Shown here: one piece after another, positions 1 to 5,725 of the stretch
How positions within the stretch are numbered: position 1 is the first letter of the stretch
Layout of the letters: each line of letters starts with the position of its first letter
Source: DASYAN01 sp036501345
Lineage (GTDB): Bacteria; Chloroflexota; Ktedonobacteria; Ktedonobacterales; Ktedonobacteraceae
Reading direction: 5' to 3'
Assembly (NCBI GenBank): GCA_036501345.1
Contig: DASYAN010000168.1
Coordinates: forward strand, 1-5,975
Length of the DNA: 5,975 nt
Translations under genes and position numbers: made by a program
Notes under the pieces: generated by a model
Told to the model about the DNA's origin: nothing
Databases searched by the model: none
The model's input: the letters and a program-made list of their open reading frames with translations, nothing else

Positions 1-1253
1 CTGCACTGATCTGCCAAGTCGATGAACATGTGTTTGACCAGCTCATTGTTGCTTCAGATGGGACAATTCTGACGCGTCGTGTTCATGGAGCCGTTCTCAT
101 TTGTGTCAAAACGGCAGCCATTCTCGGCATCGTTTTGGCGCTTGATAGTCTCAAAGAAGAAGACTACATGCGACTCGTGAAACAAACCCTTGAGCCTAAA
201 GATCGGCTGACGGTGCTTTATGAGTGCAAGCATCCCTGGCCCTGTTTTGGGAAACCTGCCGTCATCTTTCACGACCGGGGCAAGATCTTTACGTCTGAAC
301 GGGCAACGCAGGTGCTGGTCGATCGCCTCGGTATTACGACCCAGCAGGCTCCTCCTTATGCTCCTTCTGCAAAAGGAACCGTTGAGGCTCTTTTTACCTG
401 GATTACACGCAAGTTTTCCCATCGTCTTCCCGGAACAACAAAAGCAACGCCCATGGATCGTGGGACTTATGATAGCACACGCGAAGCTGAGAAAGCAGGT
501 ATCACGCTTGATGTGTTGGAGAAACTGTTCATTCAGGCCATTGTGGATGGGTACATGCAAGAGTGGGATACGCTCCGACGGCAAACCAGAATAGCGCTCT
601 GGGAGGAGGCCGTTCAGACGAAAGGTCTTCCTCGCTGGATGGGATCTCAAGATGACTTGAAATTGCTGCTTTTGAAAGCAAGAAATCGCAAGAATCCCGC
701 AAACGGACGGTACGCCATCACTCACGACTCGCTCTCCTTTTTGGGGCGACGCTATGTGAGTCCAGGGCTGCTGAATCGTTTGCGAGGGAGGGAAATTGAT
801 ATTTATTACGATAGACGCGACATTTCCGTTATTTATCTCTTTCTACATGGAGAACTGGTTGGCGAAGCGTTCTGTGCTGAGTTGATGGGAAAGCGCATGA
901 GTATGTGGGAAGCAGATGCTCTCCGGCGAGCTGACACAAAACATGCAGAGAAAGCCTCAGCTGAGAGCTTGGCAAATCGTCAGCGCATCCAAGAGGAAGC
1001 ACTGTCTGGACGTAAGCTCCTTTCCCTTGAAACCAAACGGCTTGAGCGAGAGCGGCAACTGGATCAGCAACGTCAGGAGATTCATCCTTCGCATGCTCAG
1101 GCTACCTTGCAGGCCCTCAAAGGTCAGCAGGCTCCATCTCCTTCTTCTCCGTCGAAGGCAGGACTTCTTCCTCCTGCTGTTCCTGAAGATGATCCTCCAG
1201 GTGCCGAGATTACGCGTGTGCCTGTACGAAAATGGAGGCAAGAAGATGATTGA
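1..1253 (+). CDS. tnsB: TnsB-like DDE transposase, C-terminal part (5' end outside window)
   Basis: This is the transposase that would cleave the Tn7-like element's ends and join them to target DNA. It is open from the left edge (first full codon at base 3) and shows 416 residues. The catalytic core is seen as D7 (QVDEH, bases 21-23), D91 (FHDRG) and E128 (GTVEAL); the D-E gap is 36 residues, normal for the retroviral-integrase fold. About residues 236-300 fit the Mu-type transposase C-terminal beta-barrel (FLGRRYV...IDIYYDRRD). A charged helical stretch (about 300-370) follows, then a Pro/Ser-rich linker and a short end peptide (ITRVPVRKWRQEDD), placed like the TnsB tail that contacts TnsC in related systems. 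The N-terminal DNA-binding domains lie outside the window. TnsB, TniA and MuA share this fold; the tnsC and tniQ neighbours favour TnsB/TniA. No frame damage is seen. Confidence 0.9.
   Translation, partial: ALICQVDEHVFDQLIVASDGTILTRRVHGAVLICVKTAAILGIVLALDSLKEEDYMRLVKQTLEPKDRLTVLYECKHPWPCFGKPAVIFHDRGKIFTSERATQVLVDRLGITTQQAPPYAPSAKGTVEALFTWITRKFSHRLPGTTKATPMDRGTYDSTREAEKAGITLDVLEKLFIQAIVDGYMQEWDTLRRQTRIALWEEAVQTKGLPRWMGSQDDLKLLLLKARNRKNPANGRYAITHDSLSFLGRRYVSPGLLNRLRGREIDIYYDRRDISVIYLFLHGELVGEAFCAELMGKRMSMWEADALRRADTKHAEKASAESLANRQRIQEEALSGRKLLSLETKRLERERQLDQQRQEIHPSHAQATLQALKGQQAPSPSSPSKAGLLPPAVPEDDPPGAEITRVPVRKWRQEDD
1234..1238 (+). promoter_or_regulatory. Ribosome-binding site of the ancestral tnsC start
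   Basis: GGAGG lies 7 nt before the ATG at 1246, inside the tnsB coding end. It supports 1246 as the original tnsC start, translationally coupled to the tnsB stop at 1251-1253. After the IS insertion this site now leads only into a 35-residue dead-end peptide that stops at 1351-1353 inside the IS. Confidence 0.7.
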
Positions 1254-1294
1254 TGCTAGACAGAGACCATATCCGCCCTTTGTCCCGAACCGAG
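1246..1294 (+). pseudogene. tnsC: 5' fragment of tnsC, cut off by IS insertion
   Basis: The ATG at 1246 overlaps the tnsB stop (ATGATTGA) and opens a frame reading MIDARQRPYPPFVPN, then Arg at 1291-1293 and the first base of the next codon. At 1295 the IS begins. If 1294 is joined to 3811 (removing the IS and one CCGAG copy), the frame runs straight into ...RDFLETAFERR... of the downstream tnsC with no shift, giving a 313-residue protein. That exact fit shows this is the lost N-terminus and not a chance ORF. In the present sequence the frame runs into the IS and stops at 1351-1353. Confidence 0.85.
1290..1294 (+). repeat. Left target-site duplication of the IS (CCGAG)
   Basis: CCGAG directly precedes the left IS terminus (CAGGGT at 1295) and is repeated directly after the right terminus at 3806-3810. 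Extending to 6 bp breaks the match (ACCGAG against CCGAGA), so the duplication is 5 bp. It is part of the ancestral tnsC codons for Arg-Asp. Confidence 0.85.
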
Positions 1295-1309
1295 CAGGGT
1301 CTCACGCCA
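1295..1309 (+). repeat. Left terminal inverted repeat of the IS
   Basis: CAGGGTCTCACGCCA matches the reverse complement of 3791-3805 (CAGGGTTTCACGCCA) at 14 of 15 positions; the mismatch is C/T at position 7. Its last five bases also form a small palindrome with 1314-1318 (CGCCA-GAGA-TGGCG). Confidence 0.88.
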
Positions 1310-1327
1310 GAGATGGCGAAACGCACC

Positions 1328-1356
1328 TAGACATAGACTCCACACTGTGCTAGATT
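1328..1356 (+). promoter_or_regulatory. Putative sigma70-type promoter of the IS transposase
   Basis: TAGACA (1328-1333) is followed after 17 bp by TAGATT (1351-1356), which carries an extended -10 TG at 1348-1349. The -35 matches 5/6 and the -10 4/6 of consensus. It lies just inside the left terminal repeat and about 65 nt before the transposase start, where an IS promoter is expected. This is a prediction by eye only. Confidence 0.45.
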
Positions 1357-1381
1357 CGTACTCCAATTACCAGTGGTCCCT

Positions 1382-1397
1382 TTTGCCGTTGGGCAAA
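1382..1397 (+). other. Small hairpin in the transposase leader
   Basis: TTTGCC (1382-1387) pairs with GGCAAA (1392-1397) around a GTTG loop. It lies between the putative promoter and the Shine-Dalgarno sequence GAGGGG (1406-1411). It could damp transcription or translation entering the IS from outside, a common IS strategy, but a 6-bp stem may be chance. Confidence 0.3.
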
Positions 1398-1419
1398 GAA
1401 AAACTGAGGGGTTGGTCAA

Positions 1420-1833
1420 ATGAGTCAAGACAATGGATCGATCAAGGTGGAGAGAAACCAACGCCAAGCAGCCAGAGAGCAGTTAATCACAACCATGCTG
1501 CAAGGCCACACCTTCGAGGAGGCGAGCAAAGAATCAGATGCCCCTTTGAAGCGAGCCATGGCCTATCGCTTGCTTCGCGAGGTCCGAACACAAGGGGAAA
1601 TCGCTTTGCAGGATGAACGACATGGTCACCCGGTCAAGCTGCGTGGAGCCGCCCGTACCTTCCTGGAAGACTATTGCCGACAGACCCCCTCCACGCCGAG
1701 TCCGGCGATCCAAACACTGCTACAAGAGCGGTTTGGTTTGAGCATAAGTACCAGCCAGATCAACCGTGTCCGAGCGACACTCGGAGTGAGCAACTGCCGA
1801 CGGAACCAGGAGCAGGAAAAAAAACGGGAGTAA
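1420..1833 (+). CDS. IS transposase, N-terminal HTH ORF (zero frame)
   Basis: This 137-residue protein starts at ATG 1420, with GAGGGG 8 nt upstream. It looks like an N-terminal helix-turn-helix region of the type seen in IS630-like and integrase-core transposases: a first helical unit around residues 17-57 (LQGHTFEEASKES...AYRLLREV) and a second around 84-121 (LEDYC...ISTSQINRVRATLG). It is expected to bind the IS ends. The reading frame ends just after an A8 run (1817-1824), and the DDE ORF continues in the -1 frame. The full transposase is therefore probably residues 1-135 of this ORF fused to the DDE part, while the 137-residue form could be a separate DNA-binding regulator. The split arrangement is seen directly; the regulatory role is inference. 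Confidence 0.75.
   Translation: MSQDNGSIKVERNQRQAAREQLITTMLQGHTFEEASKESDAPLKRAMAYRLLREVRTQGEIALQDERHGHPVKLRGAARTFLEDYCRQTPSTPSPAIQTLLQERFGLSISTSQINRVRATLGVSNCRRNQEQEKKRE
1817..1824 (+). other. A8 slippery run: probable -1 frameshift or transcriptional slippage site
   Basis: In the zero frame the run reads GAA AAA AAA CGG, so A_AAA_AAA (1818-1824) is a classic slippery heptamer. A -1 slip gives ...KK-T-G-V-K and enters the DDE frame; stopping in the zero frame occurs at 1831-1833. A Shine-Dalgarno-like AGGAG at 1808-1812 lies just upstream, the arrangement that stimulates -1 shifting in dnaX. RNA polymerase slippage adding one A would give the same fusion. The DDE frame has no plausible start codon of its own before its conserved part, which supports expression by shifting. 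Confidence 0.7.
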
Positions 1834-3380
1834 AAGCTGATCCTTTCACCGACCCTGCACAGTGGCAAGAAGGTGCTGGCAGTCTTCTCTTACTTGCTGC
1901 TGCCCATCAAACAAGCTTGCTTCCATCCCTGGAAACAGCGCTCTCGCCGGACCTGCTCACGGCTCATCCATCGTCACGCCTGGCCCACAGTCGGCCTGCA
2001 ACGCTGCGCAGCCAGTTCCTGACGCTACTCTTCTTGGAAGCTGTGGGACTGCGACGAACGTGGGATCTCCGGAGCTACATGGGTCAAGCACTGGCACTGC
2101 TCACAGGTCGTAGCTTGGCCTATGGGTATCGACATACCGAGCGCTTTTTGGCGGAATTGGCTCAGGCTGGAGTAGATGAGGCTCTGAGCGAAGTCCTGGC
2201 AAGCTGGACAGCCTCTCTCTGGAAACCACCGTCGTACACGGCAGACGATCCTGTTCTTGTCTTCTACATTGATGGACATCGCAAAGCCGTTTATGCTGAT
2301 CATCTCATTCCGCGCGGACTGGTCGGACGCCTAGGAAAAATTCTGGGTTGTCGCGCACTCGTGGTGTTACACGATCAAGAAGGCCATCCACTGTTGGTGA
2401 CGACCTCTCGAGGAGATCAGCATTTGACCATTGGACTGCCAACTATCATCACCCGCTATGAGCAAGCAGCGAACTTGGACAGCATCAAGCGAGTGGTTGT
2501 AGATCGCGAAGGGATGGCGGCTGAGTTTCTTGCCACCTTAGCAAGTAAAGGACGTAGGGTGGTGACACTCCTACGAACAGATCAGTACACTGGCTTGGAG
2601 TCATTCCGAGAGGTAGGTGAGTTTGTGCCCTTGCAGGTTGATCGACACGAGAAAGTCATCCGTGAAGTTGCTCTTGCCCGCTTCAGTATCCCATTACCAG
2701 AACATCCAGGACAAGATTTGGAACTGCGAGTGGCACTGATTCGTGACCTGCGCCGTCACGTGGTCGATGACAAGCCACCAGAGGATGAGTACGGACCACT
2801 CCGATGGGATGAGAGGCCTGATGGGACTCGTGAAAACTGGTTAGAGGACCACTGGCAAGCAACCCCCATGCCTCCAAAACAGACCAAGCCAAAGTTGATT
2901 CCAATCGTGACCACGGCACTAGAGGCAGACGCAGTGGAACTGGCTCAAACCTATACCAGACGTTGGCCTGCCCAAGAGAATGCTATTCGAGACTGGCTCA
3001 TTCCGCTTGGGATCGATGTCAATCATGGATTTGCCAAGACGGCTGTGATCAACTCAGAAGTCTCAAAAAAGCGTGAAGCGTTGCAGCAGCGACTCGACAA
3101 CGTGAAGCGTTGGACTGATGGAGCACGCAAGCACATGCGCAACGCCAGCAAGCTCTACACGAAACGCTGTCGACTCACCAAAGAGCGAGCGAGGGAACTG
3201 TACCGTGTTCTCAATGACCATCAGATGGAATTGGAGCGCCAAGACATGGACCGCTGGCTCCTCCGCCAAACCATCAAGGAGGAAAAGGCCGTTGCAGATG
3301 CCGAGATCGAGGAGTATCGAGTATCAGCAGCGACAGTGGAAGGCTTACCACACCAGCAACCAAGAGTTTGCCAAGTGTGA
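1824..3380 (+). CDS. IS DDE transposase, catalytic part (-1 frame, prematurely ended)
   Basis: This frame continues the HTH ORF after the A8 run. In numbering of the fused protein the likely catalytic triad is D285 (FYIDGH, codon 2271-2273), D362 (VVVDREG, codon 2502-2504) and E520 (RRWPAQEN, codon 2976-2978). The last motif resembles the RW..QEN signature of a broad transposase group with an RNase H-like fold; the family name is not certain. A helical, charged segment follows (about 545-640). The frame ends at TGA 3378-3380 because of a 7-bp tandem duplication at 3312-3325; the last 20 residues are off-frame. With the duplication removed the protein would continue to 3798, for 790 residues in all. 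The open frame also extends back to an ATG at 1674, but that part overlaps the HTH frame and does not look like protein. Confidence 0.8.
   Translation, partial: TGVKADPFTDPAQWQEGAGSLLLLAAAHQTSLLPSLETALSPDLLTAHPSSRLAHSRPATLRSQFLTLLFLEAVGLRRTWDLRSYMGQALALLTGRSLAYGYRHTERFLAELAQAGVDEALSEVLASWTASLWKPPSYTADDPVLVFYIDGHRKAVYADHLIPRGLVGRLGKILGCRALVVLHDQEGHPLLVTTSRGDQHLTIGLPTIITRYEQAANLDSIKRVVVDREGMAAEFLATLASKGRRVVTLLRTDQYTGLESFREVGEFVPLQVDRHEKVIREVALARFSIPLPEHPGQDLELRVALIRDLRRHVVDDKPPEDEYGPLRWDERPDGTRENWLEDHWQATPMPPKQTKPKLIPIVTTALEADAVELAQTYTRRWPAQENAIRDWLIPLGIDVNHGFAKTAVINSEVSKKREALQQRLDNVKRWTDGARKHMRNASKLYTKRCRLTKERARELYRVLNDHQMELERQDMDRWLLRQTIKEEKAVADAEIEEYRVSAATVEGLPHQQPRVCQV
3312..3325 (+). repeat. 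7-bp tandem duplication causing a frameshift
   Basis: GAGTATC occurs twice back to back (3312-3318, 3319-3325). Removing one copy makes the DDE frame read ...AEIEEYQQRQWKAYH..., smoothly joining the two halves of the transposase. The extra 7 bp shifts the frame by +1 and creates the stop at 3378-3380. It looks like replication slippage in this IS copy. Confidence 0.8.
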
Positions 3381-3798
3381 GAAGTACTGCCACGAACAGC
3401 GCGAACTGCTACGGGCCCTGGAAGACTTGACACAACAGGAACGTGAGATGTATGAACTGGATAATCGGAAAGACCAAATCATGACAGTTTGTAAGGTAGC
3501 TCTGGCGAATTTGGGCATGTGGGTGCGAGATCAGTATTTTCCAGCTTCGTACGCTCATGCAAGCTGGGAGCGCTTGTACGTCTTCTTTCAGTTACCCGGA
3601 CGCATCTGCTGGGGAGCCGAAAACGTTGAGGTTGAACTCAAGCAATTTAACGATCGTGCTCTCAACCGAGACTTAGAAACGCTCTGTGCAAGGGTTGCCG
3701 AAGGACAGCTGTGCCTACCGGATGGACGTCGTCTCATTTTCCGTATGCAAGGAACAGCTATTCTACATCTAGATGCGCGACAAGAAGAGGTGGCGTGA
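3319..3798 (+). pseudogene. IS transposase C-terminal part, displaced by frameshift
   Basis: About 159 codons in the frame +1 to the catalytic part form the conserved tail of the same transposase (EYQQRQWKAYH..., then TVCKVALANLGMWVRDQYF, ending ...LDARQEEVA). I recall this tail (ANLAMWVRD.YFPASYAHA, FNDR.LNRDL) from full-length relatives, so it belongs to the transposase and is not a separate gene. The frame is open upstream to an ATG at 3118, but that stretch is antiphase to the helical segment and not coding. The stop TGA (3796-3798) lies inside the right terminal repeat and overlaps the GTG start of the present tnsC. Without recoding, this part should be untranslated or made only from weak internal starts. 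Confidence 0.75.
3786..3790 (+). promoter_or_regulatory. IS-supplied ribosome-binding-like site for the present tnsC
   Basis: AGAGG lies 4 nt before the GTG at 3795, all within IS sequence. The spacing is short, so translation may be weak. The site decides the start: no ATG exists in the tnsC frame between here and the Walker A motif, and the ATG at 3711 in the same frame lies deep in transposase coding sequence without an evident ribosome-binding site. Confidence 0.5.
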
Positions 3799-3805
3799 AA
3801 CCCTG
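3791..3805 (-). repeat. Right terminal inverted repeat of the IS
   Basis: TGGCGTGAAACCCTG is the reverse complement of CAGGGTTTCACGCCA and matches the left end 14/15. It contains both the transposase stop (TGA 3796-3798) and the GTG (3795-3797) that opens the downstream tnsC frame. Confidence 0.88.
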
Positions 3806-4703
3806 CCGAGATTTTCTCGAAACGGCTTTTGAACGTCGTTTTCAAGGATGGCTGAGGCATGCCTGGCACAATCGAAGCTGGCACGTGATTGCGGCAGTCC
3901 CTGGGAGCGGGAAGTCTCTCGGTATTCATGATCTTGTGCTTCACAGTGGGGCTTACAAAGCGGCAACAGGGACAACTCGGCTCCCCATCCTTGCTGTGCG
4001 TTCTCCGAAGAACGATGCGCGAGAGCATGGTTTAATCAGTGCTCTCTCATCAGCCTTTGGAGTTGTTCCTACCATGTCTGGGACGCTTCGCCGTTGCTGG
4101 TTAGTACGAATGATGGCTTCAGCGCAGGTAGAATGCCTCATCATTGACGACATTCAGGACTTGAATGTGCGTCATTTCGCTTTTCTCAAAGAATTGACCG
4201 ACAATCTTGCTGCGCCTCCCTATCAACGATCTCTCGGTCTTTGTTTCGTTGCCGCCCATGGCAGCAAGACAGTTCCTTTTCAAGCGACGTTTGCTGGCCC
4301 TGAGACCCTTTGGCGGCAATTCCATCGTCGGTTGGACACAGAAAACCGCTATATCATTATTCCTGGACACACCGAAGAAGAAATCCATCCGATTCTGGCA
4401 ACATTTGAGGATCTCTATCGAGATCAGCTCCCCGATGTGCAGTTACGACGCTGGACCAAACCCCTTTTCACGTGGCTGACGAATCCGATCCTTGATCCTG
4501 ACGCGACCGGGCGTGTGACCATGGATAACCTAACAAAACTAGTAACAATCGCCTTACGCCGAGCATATGAACGAGGAGCAACGGACGTGGATACCACGCT
4601 TCTGGGCGAAGTTGCTGATCTCATGATCCTTCGGCGCGACGAGATTACACCGGGAGATACGCTGTTCTTTAGCAAGCCCGGACCAGAACGGGAGGCAGGC
4701 TGA
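3795..4703 (+). CDS. tnsC: TnsC-like AAA+ ATPase, with IS-derived N-terminus
   Basis: The transposition regulator of the TnsC/TniB/MuB type uses ATP to assemble on target DNA and link TniQ to TnsB. The 302-residue form starting at GTG 3795 has Walker A AVPGSGKS (34-41), Walker B LIIDD (115-119), a probable sensor strand (GLCFVAAHGS, 148-157) and an arginine-containing segment FHRRL (176-180) that may be a trans-acting finger. The C-terminal 100 residues are helical, as in the AAA+ lid. The first four residues (MKPC) are encoded by the IS end; from Arg5 on the protein is native. The ancestral form began at 1246 and had 15 different residues there (313 aa). The start overlaps the transposase stop (GTGA), and the stop overlaps the tniQ start (TGATG), so it is still coupled to tniQ. 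Whether the shortened N-terminus works is unknown. Confidence 0.88.
   Translation: MKPCRDFLETAFERRFQGWLRHAWHNRSWHVIAAVPGSGKSLGIHDLVLHSGAYKAATGTTRLPILAVRSPKNDAREHGLISALSSAFGVVPTMSGTLRRCWLVRMMASAQVECLIIDDIQDLNVRHFAFLKELTDNLAAPPYQRSLGLCFVAAHGSKTVPFQATFAGPETLWRQFHRRLDTENRYIIIPGHTEEEIHPILATFEDLYRDQLPDVQLRRWTKPLFTWLTNPILDPDATGRVTMDNLTKLVTIALRRAYERGATDVDTTLLGEVADLMILRRDEITPGDTLFFSKPGPEREAG
3806..3810 (+). repeat. Right target-site duplication of the IS (CCGAG)
   Basis: An exact copy of 1290-1294, directly after the ACCCTG terminus. It encodes the end of Cys4, then Arg5 and the first base of Asp6 in the present tnsC frame, so native tnsC coding resumes here. Confidence 0.85.
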
Positions 4704-5590
4704 TGGATGTGCTTACTCTTGGCAATGCGGAGTGGTCAACAACCTTTCCTGGTCGGGTTGCTCCCTATGACGATGAGTGGCTTGTCAGTTTGCTCCTACG
4801 CTCTGATGAGATAAACCAGTGGGAAAGTGGAGAAACCTTCCGCTATCTCCTCCGTTCAACAGACCACCCAGGGTTTGGCCCGCAAGCTTCTCTGCTTGTC
4901 GTGCCCTTCTCCGTTCTGGAATGCTTGGCTCACGTCCTGATGATTTCCCCACACTGTCTTCTCGCGACAACCTATTCAGCCGAGTTGGCACGGCTCTATC
5001 CTTCTCACCCACCCCATTCAAAGCTTCTGCTTGGTCCCAGGTACTACTCAGAAAACTGGGTATGGAAACGCCGACGTGGGCCACGAGAATTGAGCATCAA
5101 GCGCGAGATACATCTTTGTCCAGCATGTATTGCCCACAGGCGTCTTATCAAACGGACTGAGGCATTACCGTACTTACAATATTGTCCGCTTCACCATATT
5201 GCATTCCAGGAGCAATGTTGTTGTGGAGCGCCCCTCATCTTCTTCTCTCGCGGGGTAGCACCATTTGCCTGTTCTAGATGTGGGTTGGATTGGGCACAAT
5301 GGCCTCAAATTCCCATTCCCCCAGACCGAGTGGCTTTGGAACACGACCTCTGGGTGCTGTATGAGTTTTTCCTTGCGCAAGGAACGGAGGAATTGAAAGT
5401 ATCTGCCTTGCGTCTAGCTCTTGGTCAGATAAGGAACGAATCGCTTCACTTGAGGCTCAGCGGGAGGAAGATGCTCCAGAGAACCATACCTGTTCTGAGC
5501 CAACACTCTCTGGGATATATTGTTGATATTCTTGTAAGCGTCGGGATCTCTCCGAAGGATATTGCCAACGCTGAGGTTTCGTTGCTCTAG
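4703..5590 (+). CDS. tniQ: TniQ/TnsD family target-selection protein
   Basis: TniQ proteins join the target-recognition factor to TnsC. This one has 295 residues, starts at ATG 4703 within the tnsC stop (TGATG), and has GGGAGG at 4690-4695, 7 nt upstream. The N-terminus carries the family hallmark APYDDEWLVSLLLR (20-33). Two likely zinc-binding units follow: C139-C142 with C161-H164 (CPAC...CPLHH), and C172/C174 with C190-C193 (CCCG...CSRC). The last 90 residues look helical. The length lies between the very short TniQ of type V-K CASTs and the full TnsD (about 500 aa). The long C-terminal part that TnsD uses for sequence-specific DNA binding is absent, which suggests dependence on another targeting partner (inference). 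No damage is seen. Confidence 0.88.
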   Translation: MDVLTLGNAEWSTTFPGRVAPYDDEWLVSLLLRSDEINQWESGETFRYLLRSTDHPGFGPQASLLVVPFSVLECLAHVLMISPHCLLATTYSAELARLYPSHPPHSKLLLGPRYYSENWVWKRRRGPRELSIKREIHLCPACIAHRRLIKRTEALPYLQYCPLHHIAFQEQCCCGAPLIFFSRGVAPFACSRCGLDWAQWPQIPIPPDRVALEHDLWVLYEFFLAQGTEELKVSALRLALGQIRNESLHLRLSGRKMLQRTIPVLSQHSLGYIVDILVSVGISPKDIANAEVSLL

Positions 5591-5725
5591 ATGTTCCCAC
5601 GAGATACGCAACGAGATGAAAGCAAGCAGACAATGAGAAAACTAACGACAGAACCACGAAGTGGAAGGACGGAAAAGGAGAGATAGATAGACACAGATCA
5701 ATCTAAAAAGAGAGATGAAGTGAGA
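5591..5725 (+). other. Purine-rich gap between tniQ and the next gene
   Basis: The 135 bp after the tniQ stop are strongly A/G-biased on the + strand and contain GATA-like short runs (5682-5690). A 31-codon ORF (ATG 5591 to TAG 5684-5686) begins directly after the tniQ TAG; it is very charged and looks like a by-product of the base bias. No terminator hairpin or clear promoter is seen, so the next gene may be co-transcribed with tniQ. Confidence 0.5.

Larger units (their letters stand above)
1295..3805 (+). mobile_element. Insertion sequence, 2,511 bp, nested in tnsC
   Basis: The element has 15-bp terminal inverted repeats (1295-1309 and 3791-3805, 14/15 identical), CAGGGT...ACCCTG ends and a perfect 5-bp target duplication. 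It carries one transposase gene in two overlapping frames: an N-terminal HTH ORF, then a DDE ORF reached by a -1 shift at an A8 run, with a long C-terminal region whose stop codon lies inside the right terminal repeat. Transposases with an RW..QEN motif and this style of C-terminus are widespread in my memory of Ktedonobacteria and Planctomycetes, but I cannot assign an IS family. It lies in the direction of the host operon. A 7-bp tandem duplication breaks the transposase near its C-terminus, so this copy is probably not autonomous. Confidence 0.9.

Noticed and set aside
54..725. Long minus-strand ORF (223 codons) opposite tnsB
   Set aside because: It is antisense to a clearly conserved DDE core and its translation shows no recognisable domain.
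1305..1318. CGCCA-GAGA-TGGCG palindrome at the left IS end
   Set aside because: Only a 5-bp stem and not present at the right end; probably chance.
1674..1823. Upstream extension of the DDE frame to an ATG at 1674
   Set aside because: It overlaps the HTH ORF, has protein-unlike composition, and the frame is better entered by a -1 shift at the A8 run.
3118..3318. Apparent start of a separate 226-codon ORF at 3118
   Set aside because: The first part is out of phase with the helical transposase segment; only the part after the duplicated GAGTATC matches a transposase tail.
3711..3794. ATG at 3711 as the start of tnsC
   Set aside because: It lies inside transposase coding sequence with no ribosome-binding site, and the residues before 3795 are IS sequence absent from the ancestral gene.
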